Of a stretch of 21,323 nt of DNA, positions 14,920-21,323 are shown one piece after another. Under the pieces are notes generated by a model that ran no database searches, was not told the DNA's origin, and saw nothing but the letters and a program-made list of their open reading frames with translations. The position numbers were made by a program, and so were the translations under genes. Source of the DNA: Colivivens sp964537205 (GTDB lineage Bacteria > Bacteroidota > Bacteroidia > Bacteroidales > Bacteroidaceae); the NCBI GenBank assembly GCA_964537205.1, contig CAZHZH010000046.1, positions 1-21,323 on the forward strand, in the 5' to 3' direction. Position 1 is the stretch's first letter; each line of letters begins with the position of its first letter.

Positions 14920-15762
14920 ATGAAGAAAGTCGCAATTCAAGGAGAAATCGGATCATTCCACGACGTGGCAAGCCACAAGTATTTCGAAGGTGAAGACATT
15001 CAGCTGATATGCTGCAATACATTCGAGGATGTGTTCGACACACTTAAGAAAGACAAGACCACCATCGCTCTGCTTGCAATCGAGAACACGATAGCGGGAA
15101 GCCTGCTGCACAACTACGAACTGCTTCGCGACAGTGGCATGAAAATCATAGGGGAACACAAACTAAGAATATCGCATTCGATAATGTGCCTGCCCGACGA
15201 AGACTGGAACGACATAACTGAAGTGAACTCACACCCCGTCGCACTGATGCAATGTCGCGAGTTTCTGAAACGGCATCCTAAATTCAAAATCGTGGAAACC
15301 GACGATACCGCAGGGTCTGCAAAGATGATAAGCGAGCAACAGCTACATGGTCATGCAGCCATCTGCTCCAAATTCGCCGCCCCACTCTACAACATGAAAA
15401 TCCTTGAAGAAAGCATCGAGACAAACAAGCACAATTTCACCCGCTTTCTTGTTATCTGCAACCCCCAATTGGCTGATGAAATCGGAGCCAATAACAAAAA
15501 GAACAAGTCAAGCATCGTGTTCACTCTCGCAGACCAGGAAGGACAACTGTCACAAGTCCTCTCAATTTTCTCTTTCTATAAAATCAACCTCACAAAGATA
15601 CAGTCGCTTCCCATCATCGGCAGAGAATGGGAATACATGTTCTACGTCGACCTGACATTCGACAATTATGTACGCTATCGCCAATCAATAAAGGCGATGC
15701 GCCCTTTAACTACAAATCTAACAATTTTAGGCGAATACGAAGATGGAAAATCAACAATCTAA
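14920..15762 (+). CDS. pheA: Prephenate dehydratase with C-terminal ACT domain
   Basis: This enzyme converts prephenate to phenylpyruvate, the committed step to Phe. The 280-residue length is normal for the monofunctional form without a chorismate mutase domain. The catalytic domain (about 1-180) has VAIQGEIGSFHDVA, AIENTIAGSL and the hallmark NFTRF with T174 and R175. An ACT domain (about 195-275) follows. Its Phe-binding signature is altered: where many PheA proteins have ESRP, this one has QSLP (228-231), and the GALV region reads GQLSQVL. Chorismate mutase activity comes from the DAHP synthase fusion downstream. Expression should be controlled by the leader attenuator. The last 20 bases overlap the next gene if its first ATG is used. 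Confidence 0.93.
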   Translation: MKKVAIQGEIGSFHDVASHKYFEGEDIQLICCNTFEDVFDTLKKDKTTIALLAIENTIAGSLLHNYELLRDSGMKIIGEHKLRISHSIMCLPDEDWNDITEVNSHPVALMQCREFLKRHPKFKIVETDDTAGSAKMISEQQLHGHAAICSKFAAPLYNMKILEESIETNKHNFTRFLVICNPQLADEIGANNKKNKSSIVFTLADQEGQLSQVLSIFSFYKINLTKIQSLPIIGREWEYMFYVDLTFDNYVRYRQSIKAMRPLTTNLTILGEYEDGKSTI

Positions 15763-16936
15763 TATGGCTTACCAGCCAGCCGACAGAATAGGAACCATAA
15801 GCGAGTACTATTTCAGCCGCAAATTAAAAGAAGTAGCAAAATTAAACGCGGAAGGGAAAGACATCATAAGCCTTGCCATCGGAAGCCCTGACATGCCGCC
15901 GTCAAAAGAGACCATTGACACTCTTTGCGAGAATGCCAAGAAACCCGACGCTCATGGTTATCAACCCACTATCGGTATTCCGGAGCTGAGACAGGCAATG
16001 GCAAGGTTCTACAAACGTTGGTACGATGTCGACCTTGACCCTGCAACGGAAATACAGCCGCTAATCGGTAGCAAAGAAGGCATCTTGCATGTCACCCTTG
16101 CACTTTGCAATCCTGGCGATAAGGTTCTTGTTCCTAATCCCGGCTATCCCACATACACGTCGCTTAGCAAGATATTAGGACAACAAATCATAAACTACAA
16201 CCTTTATGAGTCTAACGGATGGCAGCCCGATTTCAATGAACTCGACTCCATGGATCTGAGCGGAGTGAAACTCATGTGGACCAACTATCCGAACATGCCT
16301 ACAGGCGGACGCGCCACACGCCAACTATATGAACAGCTGGTCGATTTCGCGCGCAGGCACCATATCATAGTGGTCAATGACAATCCATACTCATTCATAC
16401 TCAACAAAGAAGAACACCTGAGCATACTGCAAGTACCAGGTTCCAAAGAATGCTGCATCGAGTTCAACTCCATGTCGAAAAGCCACAACATGCCAGGATG
16501 GCGCATTGGCATGATCGCGACAAACGCCACCTTCATCGGATGGATACTCAAAATAAAGTCAAACATCGACTCCGGAACGTTCCGTCCTATGCAACTTGCG
16601 GCCGCACGCGCTTACGACAATTCCGACGAATGGCATGAGAACGCCAACATCAAGACTTACGAGAGCCGCAGGAAACTTGCAGAGGAAATAATGACGGCAT
16701 TAGGATGCACGTTTGACCCACGACAGCAAGGATTGTTCCTTTGGGGCAAGATTCCAGACAAATACAACGACGTGGAGGAGCTCACCGAGAAAGTACTGCA
16801 CGAAGGCAGGGTGTTCATAACACCCGGATTCATATTCGGGTCGAATGGAAAAAGGTACATACGAATCTCACTTTGCGCCAAGGACGAGCAGATGCGTGAG
16901 GCTCTCACCAGAATCAAAAACATATCAACTTTATAA
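15743..16936 (+). CDS. PLP-dependent aminotransferase of the Phe/Tyr operon
   Basis: A class I/II aminotransferase of 397 residues, likely the final transaminase for phenylpyruvate and 4-hydroxyphenylpyruvate. PLP lysine is K246 in SMSKSHNMPGWRIG; other family elements are GYQPTIGIPELRQAMARFY, GSKEGILHVTLAL, NPGYPTY, NYPNMPTGG and NDNPYSF, plus the carboxylate Arg in GKRYIRISLC. The general pattern resembles the LL-diaminopimelate/aspartate aminotransferase group, so substrate assignment rests on the operon. Two starts are possible: ATG at 15743, overlapping pheA by 20 bases, or ATG at 15764, one base after the pheA stop. The second gives 390 residues and loses nothing conserved. A 114-base gap separates it from the next gene. 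Confidence 0.87.
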   Translation: MENQQSNMAYQPADRIGTISEYYFSRKLKEVAKLNAEGKDIISLAIGSPDMPPSKETIDTLCENAKKPDAHGYQPTIGIPELRQAMARFYKRWYDVDLDPATEIQPLIGSKEGILHVTLALCNPGDKVLVPNPGYPTYTSLSKILGQQIINYNLYESNGWQPDFNELDSMDLSGVKLMWTNYPNMPTGGRATRQLYEQLVDFARRHHIIVVNDNPYSFILNKEEHLSILQVPGSKECCIEFNSMSKSHNMPGWRIGMIATNATFIGWILKIKSNIDSGTFRPMQLAAARAYDNSDEWHENANIKTYESRRKLAEEIMTALGCTFDPRQQGLFLWGKIPDKYNDVEELTEKVLHEGRVFITPGFIFGSNGKRYIRISLCAKDEQMREALTRIKNISTL

Positions 16937-17050
16937 TAAAAGAAAGCAGAATACCGCCATGCCGACATCAAAGATGTCGCACCATACTCACCACCCAGAG
17001 TACCTAAGGCACTTAGACACATAAGGAACTACATAAAATAAAAATACAAT
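16937..17050 (+). other. Intercistronic gap with hairpin and a His-rich mini-ORF
   Basis: CGACATC (16963-16969) and GATGTCG (16973-16979) form a perfect 7-bp stem with a 3-base loop. No T run follows, so it is more likely an mRNA-stability or processing element than a terminator. An ATG at 16959 opens a 21-codon frame ending at 17024, MPTSKMSHHTHHPEYLRHLD plus Thr, with five His. It has no supporting signal and may be chance. Confidence 0.4.
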
Positions 17051-18115
17051 ATGGAATTTGAACTACAACCACTGAATTTTCCAAGCGACAATCCACGTCC
17101 GTTCGTGATTGCCGGCCCATGCTCCGCGGAAACTGAGGAGCAAGTGATGACAACAGCAAGAGACCTCGCAAAAAAAGGATGCCACATGTTCCGTGCAGGG
17201 GTATGGAAACCACGCACCAAACCAGGAGGCTTCGAAGGAAACGGCGAGAAAGCCCTGCCATGGATGAAAGAAGTCAAGGAAGAAACCGGCATGCTCACAG
17301 CAACCGAGGTAGCCACACCCGAACATGTGGAACTTGCCTTGAAGTATGGTATCGACATCTTATGGATAGGAGCGCGCACGACAGCCAACCCGTTTGCGGT
17401 ACAAGCACTGGCGGACTCCCTCAAAGGTGTTGACATACCAGTATTGATAAAGAATCCTGTGAATCCCGACCTTGAACTGTGGATCGGAGCATTCGAACGC
17501 ATATACGGCGCAGGACTGCGCCGGCTTGGAGCCATACACCGCGGATTCTCAAGCTACGACAAGAAGATATACCGCAACCTGCCTATGTGGCAAATACCGA
17601 TCGAACTACATCGCCGCTACCCTAACATACCTATTTGTTGCGACCCAAGCCATATAGGAGGACGACGCGACCTCATCGCACCACTTTGCCAACAGGCGAT
17701 GGACATGGGCATGGACGGACTTATCGTCGAGAGCCATTGCAACCCCGACGAGGCATGGAGCGATGCCAAACAGCAAGTGACCCCGGACATTCTCGACTAC
17801 ATCCTAAGCATTCTGGTGGTTCGCGACCAAGTGGTAACCACAGAGAACATCGTCGCCCTGCGCAAGCAAATCGACGAAATCGATGACGCTATCATAGACA
17901 ACATCGCCAAGCGCATGCGCATAAGCAGGGAAATCGGACAGTACAAAAAGGAGCACGGAATGACAGTAGTGCAGACAAGTCGCTACAACGAGATACTCGA
18001 AAAACGCGGAGCGCAAGGCTCACTGCTCGGCATCGGAGCCGACTGTGTGAAACAAATCTTCGAGTCAATCCACGAGGAATCTGTCCGCCAACAGATAGAG
18101 GTGATAAATCAATAA
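17051..18115 (+). CDS. Bifunctional DAHP synthase / chorismate mutase (type II, C-terminal)
   Basis: A 354-residue fusion. Residues 1 to about 255 form a type I-beta (KDO8P-like) 3-deoxy-7-phosphoheptulonate synthase, which joins phosphoenolpyruvate and erythrose-4-phosphate at the start of the shikimate pathway: AGPCSAET (21-28, metal Cys24), RAGVWKPRTKPGGFEG, GARTTANPFAVQ, IKNPVNPD, RGFSSYDK and CCDPSHIGG. Residues 266-354 form an AroQ chorismate mutase: LRKQIDEIDDAIIDNIAKRM and ISREIGQYKKE. The C-terminal mutase is the order known in Porphyromonas and relatives; Bacillus and Listeria have it at the N-terminus. In that type the mutase domain relays feedback by prephenate or chorismate. It supplies the prephenate used by PheA before it and TyrA after it. 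Confidence 0.94.
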   Translation: MEFELQPLNFPSDNPRPFVIAGPCSAETEEQVMTTARDLAKKGCHMFRAGVWKPRTKPGGFEGNGEKALPWMKEVKEETGMLTATEVATPEHVELALKYGIDILWIGARTTANPFAVQALADSLKGVDIPVLIKNPVNPDLELWIGAFERIYGAGLRRLGAIHRGFSSYDKKIYRNLPMWQIPIELHRRYPNIPICCDPSHIGGRRDLIAPLCQQAMDMGMDGLIVESHCNPDEAWSDAKQQVTPDILDYILSILVVRDQVVTTENIVALRKQIDEIDDAIIDNIAKRMRISREIGQYKKEHGMTVVQTSRYNEILEKRGAQGSLLGIGADCVKQIFESIHEESVRQQIEVINQ

Positions 18116-18143
18116 CCATAATTCACTTCAATTATAGGAAATT

Positions 18144-18917
18144 ATGAAAATACTGATACTCGGAGCAGGAAAAATGGGTTCTTTCTTCACCGACCTCCTA
18201 AGCTTTGACCACGAAGTGGGTGTTTACGACATCGACCCAAAACGCCTGCGCTTCACCTACAACTGCCAACGGTTCACATCAATGGACGAAATCGACGGTT
18301 TCGAACCAGAACTGCTTATCAACGCCGTAGCTCTAAAATACACCCTTCAAGTGTTTGACCAAGTCATTCCGCATATTCCAAGCACGTGCATACTGTCGGA
18401 CATCAGCTCCGTCAAAAACGGATTCAAGGAGTACTATGAGAAAACCGGGATGCGCTATGTCAGCACCCACCCTATGTTCGGCCCCACGTTCGCAAATCTC
18501 GGACAACTATCCAACGAGAACGCCATCATCATCAACGAGGGAGACTTCATGGGACGTTGTTTCTTCAAGGAAATCTACAGTTCGCTCCATCTCCATATAT
18601 GCGAATACACCTTTGACGAGCACGACCGCACCGTGGCATATTCCCTCTCCATACCATTCATCTCCACATTCGCCTTCGCCGCCGTCATGAAGCACCAGGA
18701 CGCGCCTGGAACAACATTCAAGCGGCACATGCAAATAGCGAAAGGAGTACTCAGCGAGGATGACACACTCTTGCGTGAGATTCTCTTCAATCCATACACC
18801 AAAGACCAAGTGGCTAAGATTCGCGCCGAGATGAAGGAACTCATTGAAATCATCGACAACAAGGACGAGGAACACATGCAAGCATACCTCACTAAAATCA
18901 GGGCGAATATAAAATAG
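18144..18917 (+). CDS. tyrA: Prephenate dehydrogenase
   Basis: This enzyme oxidatively decarboxylates prephenate to 4-hydroxyphenylpyruvate for Tyr synthesis. The 257-residue protein begins with a Rossmann NAD(P) motif GAGKMG (7-12), and an Asp (VYDID) that favours NAD. The family signature STHPMFGPTF follows, then the C-terminal helical dimerization domain with SLSIPFISTFAFA. It lacks both a chorismate mutase domain and a C-terminal ACT domain, so Tyr control must come from elsewhere, probably the leader attenuator and the DAHP synthase. It is the last gene of the operon, 28 bases after the fusion gene and followed by a strong hairpin. Confidence 0.9.
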   Translation: MKILILGAGKMGSFFTDLLSFDHEVGVYDIDPKRLRFTYNCQRFTSMDEIDGFEPELLINAVALKYTLQVFDQVIPHIPSTCILSDISSVKNGFKEYYEKTGMRYVSTHPMFGPTFANLGQLSNENAIIINEGDFMGRCFFKEIYSSLHLHICEYTFDEHDRTVAYSLSIPFISTFAFAAVMKHQDAPGTTFKRHMQIAKGVLSEDDTLLREILFNPYTKDQVAKIRAEMKELIEIIDNKDEEHMQAYLTKIRANIK

Positions 18918-18924
18918 AACCATC

Positions 18925-18966
18925 GATATGAGGTGTGGAATGACTATCGCACCTCATATCAGTTTT
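18925..18966 (+). terminator. Bidirectional terminator between tyrA and the minus-strand gene
   Basis: GATATGAGGTG (18925-18935) and CACCTCATATC (18950-18960) form a perfect 11-bp stem, followed by AGTTTTAT. It lies just after tyrA and just past the stop codon of the convergent gene at 18965, so it can end both transcripts. Confidence 0.85.
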
Positions 18967-19525
18967 ATATCACCATCAAGAGCGATGCAAGGAAGTCAAA
19001 ACCAAACCGGTTCCTTGGCTCGGCGGCAACATCCATGCTCTTTAAAGTCTGAAGTACCTTGTTATTGATGACATACTCCTTCAGACGGGAAGCAAAACGT
19101 TCATCGGAAATCAAATACCACATCTCCATATCGACGAACGCATAATCTACATTGCGCCTCAGCCATGCCACTGATGGCGACTGAGTACTCAAGGCATGCC
19201 CCGACTTCCAAGAAAGATGCCAGAAACTGTCAGTCTGCAAAAAATAGAACGGATAACACAGAAGAGTCAAATGCTCCTGCCTGCCGCTTACAAAATATTT
19301 ACGGAAAAGAGGCTCATAGATGGCGTTAAGGGTGTCATAGTCAAAGCGGTTGTTTCTGAAAGTGCCATCCCCCACCCCCTTAATGATAGAGAGAATCAAC
19401 ATCGGCTTGGCAATAACACGCAACCCGTCATGACTTACAGGAGCCTGCCGCATACCGTCAATCAGCCCTTCATAATAAGCGAGAGCCACATCATAGTCAA
19501 AAAAACGCAATGTCTGCCTTATCAT
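18965..19525 (-). CDS. Conserved protein resembling a stand-alone sulfur-binding (McrA/HNH-associated) domain
   Basis: A 186-residue soluble protein without signal peptide or membrane segment. The core AKPMLILSIIKGV (about 39-51), then a helix with YDTLNAIYEPLFRKYF, then YPFYFLQTDSFWHLSW (about 91-106), resembles the N-terminal domain of HNH restriction proteins of the ScoMcrA type, the sulfur-binding domain that reads phosphorothioate-modified DNA; the usual pattern is KPLLLL ... PFW/FxLxxDGFWxL. No HNH nuclease motif (HxxP, HxN) follows, so if the likeness is real the protein is a reader without a cutter or needs a partner. The second half is rich in aromatic residues (VDYAFVDMEMWYL). Similarity is judged by eye only. 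It sits convergent to tyrA at the edge of an accessory region. Confidence 0.5.
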   Translation of the reverse strand: MIRQTLRFFDYDVALAYYEGLIDGMRQAPVSHDGLRVIAKPMLILSIIKGVGDGTFRNNRFDYDTLNAIYEPLFRKYFVSGRQEHLTLLCYPFYFLQTDSFWHLSWKSGHALSTQSPSVAWLRRNVDYAFVDMEMWYLISDERFASRLKEYVINNKVLQTLKSMDVAAEPRNRFGFDFLASLLMVI

Positions 19526-19554
19526 AATTCATTCAATCAAGACCTTTCAATTCA

Positions 19555-19585
19555 CAAAAATAAGTCATTCGCCACAGAAAAGCAA
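19555..19585 (-). promoter_or_regulatory. Promoter of the minus-strand gene at 18965-19525
   Basis: On the minus strand TTG (19585-19583) and TATTTTTG (19562-19555) are separated by 20 bases, a good Bacteroidota promoter. Transcription would start near 19549, about 24 bases before the start codon. The remaining intergenic DNA to 19766 is AT-rich and shows no gene. Confidence 0.65.
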
Positions 19586-19766
19586 CATTCATAGAGCATT
19601 TCTTAGAAAATTCCTTTCCCAATTGCTTTATTTTGCCTACAATTAATTAGTAGTCCAAACGACATCCTCGCCTTACATCTCCCGACAGTCCGTTCATATT
19701 ACTCATGCTCTCCACCGATAAATGATAATTTAGAGGCTTAATAAATGAAGTTTTCTTAAACAATGC

Positions 19767-19797
19767 TTGTCAATATCAAGGATAATATGTATCTTTG
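19767..19797 (+). promoter_or_regulatory. Promoter of the DUF4160-DUF2442 pair
   Basis: TTG (19767-19769) and TATCTTTG (19790-19797) are separated by 20 bases. Transcription would start near 19803, leaving only about 6 bases before the ATG at 19810. The gene would then be expressed from a nearly leaderless transcript. Confidence 0.65.
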
Positions 19798-19809
19798 CAA
19801 AAAAGTAAC

Positions 19810-20106
19810 ATGCCAAAGATATTGCTGTACATTACCGCTAAAGTAATCTGGCAATTCCTGTTCTGGAACACCGATTACTACGAGAACCGGGCACATGTTC
19901 ATGTTGGTCAAAAGAGGACGGAGCATTTATGCAAGATTTGGCTTGAGCCTAATGTGGAAATTGCAGACAAAGGAGACCTTACTGATGCCCAAGCAAAGGA
20001 AGTTTTGCAGATTACTAAGACATATAAGGACAGCCTATTAAAGCAATGGAGCACTTTTAAAGAAGGAAAAACTATAAGAATAATAAAAATCAAAAAGATT
20101 AAGTAA
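19810..20106 (+). CDS. DUF4160-family small protein
   Basis: A 98-residue basic protein. The family pattern is present: a short N-terminal stretch ending in YYENRAHVHVG (the family's PPHFHV-like motif), then KIWLEPNVEIADKGDLT, then a helical KEVLQITKTYKDSLLKQWSTF and a Lys-rich tail. I start at ATG 19810; a TTG at 19795 lies inside the -7 box. DUF4160 proteins are commonly found next to DUF2442 proteins, as here, and the pair has the gene size and layout of a toxin-antitoxin module, but I know of no proof of activity for this version. The gene is more AT-rich than the operons to its left. Confidence 0.85.
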   Translation: MPKILLYITAKVIWQFLFWNTDYYENRAHVHVGQKRTEHLCKIWLEPNVEIADKGDLTDAQAKEVLQITKTYKDSLLKQWSTFKEGKTIRIIKIKKIK

Positions 20107-20117
20107 GGGAGGTTGTA

Positions 20118-20393
20118 ATGTATAAAACTGAAGGATATTGGAATGTAACACCCAGAATCAAACAGGTGTCGTTCCCTAAAAGAGGAAAGTTTCAGGTTGA
20201 CCTGCAAGACGGACGCTCTATAGTAATGCCGGTATCCTCTTTTCCATCTCTAAAGAAAGTTCCGACGAAAGAGCGCAAGGACTGGTATCTTATGGGTGGT
20301 GGCGTGACATGGGATTCTTGCCCCGAAGTTATCCACGTTGAGCAAATCCTTGGTAATTACAATAATTATGCTCATGAGAACGAACAAAAGTAA
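20118..20393 (+). CDS. DUF2442-family small protein
   Basis: A 91-residue protein with the DUF2442 layout: a strand pair with FQVDLQDGRSIVMPVSSFPSL (dGr-i-vpl-sfP-L), then a helix with PTKERKDWYLMGGGVTWDSCPEVIHVEQIL, the family's G-G-I-W-lDEdisv-lL end. Family members occur as partners of DUF4160 and are often treated as possible antitoxins because of their size and pairing. It lies 11 bases after the DUF4160 stop, preceded by a good ribosome-binding site (AGGGAGG at 20106-20112), so the two are co-transcribed. Its stop codon lies inside the stem of the following terminator. Confidence 0.85.
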   Translation: MYKTEGYWNVTPRIKQVSFPKRGKFQVDLQDGRSIVMPVSSFPSLKKVPTKERKDWYLMGGGVTWDSCPEVIHVEQILGNYNNYAHENEQK

Positions 20394-20430
20394 GAGTGGC
20401 ATTTGATTGATGCCACTCTTACTTTTACTC
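20386..20430 (+). terminator. Bidirectional terminator between DUF2442 and DUF2971 genes
   Basis: AAAAGTAAGAGTGGCAT (20386-20402) and ATGCCACTCTTACTTTT (20410-20426) form a perfect 17-bp stem with a 7-base loop. Its ends are A-rich on the left and T-rich on the right, so it can stop transcription both ways. The DUF2442 stop codon (20391-20393) lies inside the left arm. Confidence 0.92.
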
Positions 20431-20451
20431 AGTTTACCGATACATGGCCAT

Positions 20452-21222
20452 TCATATGATTACAGGCTTTAATCTAAAAGCATCGTCATCGACATTCATT
20501 TGATATAACTTAGTTTGCGGATTTAGTTTTGTGCTAACATATCGAATCATTTTTTCTTTCTCCGCTTGTTCTATCTTTACTCCAAAATATATCGATTCAA
20601 AACATTCAGCTTTCAATGGCATATATTGATGTACCTCACGCCAGTCCCATTCTTCCTTATTTTGTTTAATTTGCGCTGGAGTCAGAGCAGCATATATACC
20701 AGAAGGTCTTGGTATGACTAATCTGACCTCCTGTTCATACTCCCATTCCTTCGCTTTTGTTCTCCATTGGTAAGTAAAAATATCTTCTGTACTATGATAT
20801 GCATTTGGACGCTCTATTATATCCTGATATTGAACTTCTAAAATAATCGGCGTTAAATATAATTCGCCAAACATTGGCGGTACAGATTCCATCACTCTGT
20901 CAATGTCAAGTCCTATACAAATACCTTTGTGATTATAGCAATAATGGCTCCACATGAGTAATGAATCACATACCTTAGACAAGCTGCACAGCCATGTTTC
21001 ATCGCGCAAATTAAGAGCGTTGTTTTCATCTGCAGTTATCAGCCATTCTTTTGGAATCCATCCGTGGAGCTTGTCAGCAGGAACGTTTGAGTAGTCAATT
21101 AATTTTGGGTGACAATCGAAAGGATCGTTCATTTGAGACGCATTAGTGAATTGTAGATTCCGATTCCCAATCATGCACTTTGCACCTTCTATATCTAAAT
21201 ACTTATAGAGAATACGTGACAT
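20452..21222 (-). CDS. DUF2971-family protein
   Basis: A 256-residue soluble protein with DUF2971 features: YKYLDIEGAKCMIGNRNLQFTNASQMNDPFDCHP at the N-terminus (the family's lrFs-p-nfNDPfE pattern), SLLMWSHYCYNHKGICIGLD in the middle (LMWsHYad-HkGvcigfd), and RTKAKEWEYEQEVRLVIP (K-w-YE-E-R) before a C-terminal region that gives FESIYFGVKI. The molecular function is not established. The gene begins 2 bases after the stop codon of a probable type I restriction specificity subunit, so it is the downstream gene of a restriction-modification transcript. Such linkage to defence loci points to a possible accessory defence role, but this is inference. Confidence 0.87.
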   Translation of the reverse strand: MSRILYKYLDIEGAKCMIGNRNLQFTNASQMNDPFDCHPKLIDYSNVPADKLHGWIPKEWLITADENNALNLRDETWLCSLSKVCDSLLMWSHYCYNHKGICIGLDIDRVMESVPPMFGELYLTPIILEVQYQDIIERPNAYHSTEDIFTYQWRTKAKEWEYEQEVRLVIPRPSGIYAALTPAQIKQNKEEWDWREVHQYMPLKAECFESIYFGVKIEQAEKEKMIRYVSTKLNPQTKLYQMNVDDDAFRLKPVII

Positions 21223-21224
21223 TT

Positions 21225-21323
21225 TTATTTGATCTTTATTTGTCCGTTCATTAGTAATGGTAGAAGTTCGTCGCGTTGCTTAGTCAGTTGTTCATTCTCT
21301 TTTGAAAGTTTTCTTTGTTGCTT
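21225..21323 (-). CDS. hsdS: C-terminal end of a probable type I restriction-modification specificity subunit (partial)
   Basis: The last 32 codons of a gene that enters from beyond the window edge. The end reads ENEQLTKQRDELLPLLMNGQ followed by IKIK and a TAA at 21225-21227. A coiled-coil-like helix ending in RDxLLPxLMNGQ is the typical C-terminus of HsdS, the DNA-recognition subunit of type I systems. The piece is short, so the call rests on that motif alone. Its stop lies 2 bases before the DUF2971 start. Confidence 0.7.
   Translation of the reverse strand, partial: KQQRKLSKENEQLTKQRDELLPLLMNGQIKIK

Noticed and set aside
1..21323. CRISPR array, tRNA/rRNA genes, insertion sequences, att sites
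   Set aside because: No regularly spaced repeats, no cloverleaf-like sequence, no transposase or integrase ORF and no terminal inverted repeats were noticed.

Overview
The window looks like a chromosomal segment of a Bacteroidales bacterium, most likely Prevotellaceae or a close relative. Evidence for this is the TAnnTTTG-type -7 boxes in front of several genes, weak ribosome-binding sites, OmpA-type and DUF4230 proteins, a DAHP synthase with a C-terminal chorismate mutase, and CE12/GH106-type pectin enzymes. The placement is inferred from protein character only; no database search was run.

Layout. (1) 1-1297, minus strand: an OmpA-family outer-membrane protein ending in a hairpin terminator. 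(2) 1439-2679, plus: two translationally coupled DUF4230 proteins transcribed divergently from it. (3) 2891-10707, plus: a tightly packed arylacetate / aromatic 2-oxoacid operon of iorA, iorB, a phenylacetate-CoA ligase, an aminotransferase, a second phenylacetate-CoA ligase, a tandem-ACT protein, a PaaI-like thioesterase and an omega-amidase-like nitrilase. (4) 10724-14587, plus, same strand with short gaps: two secreted enzymes for rhamnogalacturonan, a CE12-type acetylesterase and a GH106-type alpha-L-rhamnosidase. (5) 14588-18917, plus: a promoter, an 18-codon leader peptide carrying alternating Tyr and Phe codons, an antiterminator/terminator pair, then pheA, an aminotransferase, DAHP synthase-chorismate mutase and tyrA, which together make Phe and Tyr. 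(6) 18925-21323: an accessory-looking, more AT-rich tail with a protein resembling the sulfur-binding domains of McrA-like restriction enzymes (minus), a DUF4160/DUF2442 pair (plus), a DUF2971 protein (minus) and the last 32 codons of a probable type I restriction specificity subunit (minus).

How the genes work together. Block 5 makes Phe and Tyr de novo. Block 3 can interconvert arylacetates, aryl-acetyl-CoAs, arylpyruvates and aromatic amino acids, either oxidatively (amino-acid breakdown) or reductively (salvage of phenylacetate-type acids into amino acids, known physiologically in rumen Prevotella). De novo and salvage routes therefore lie side by side.

The most striking element is the leader at 14751-14896. 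The sequence GAGCGGG follows the leader stop codon directly and is repeated exactly as the 3' arm of the terminator, so both copies compete for the same CCCGCTC. This is the design of a ribosome-mediated transcription attenuator that senses Phe and Tyr together.
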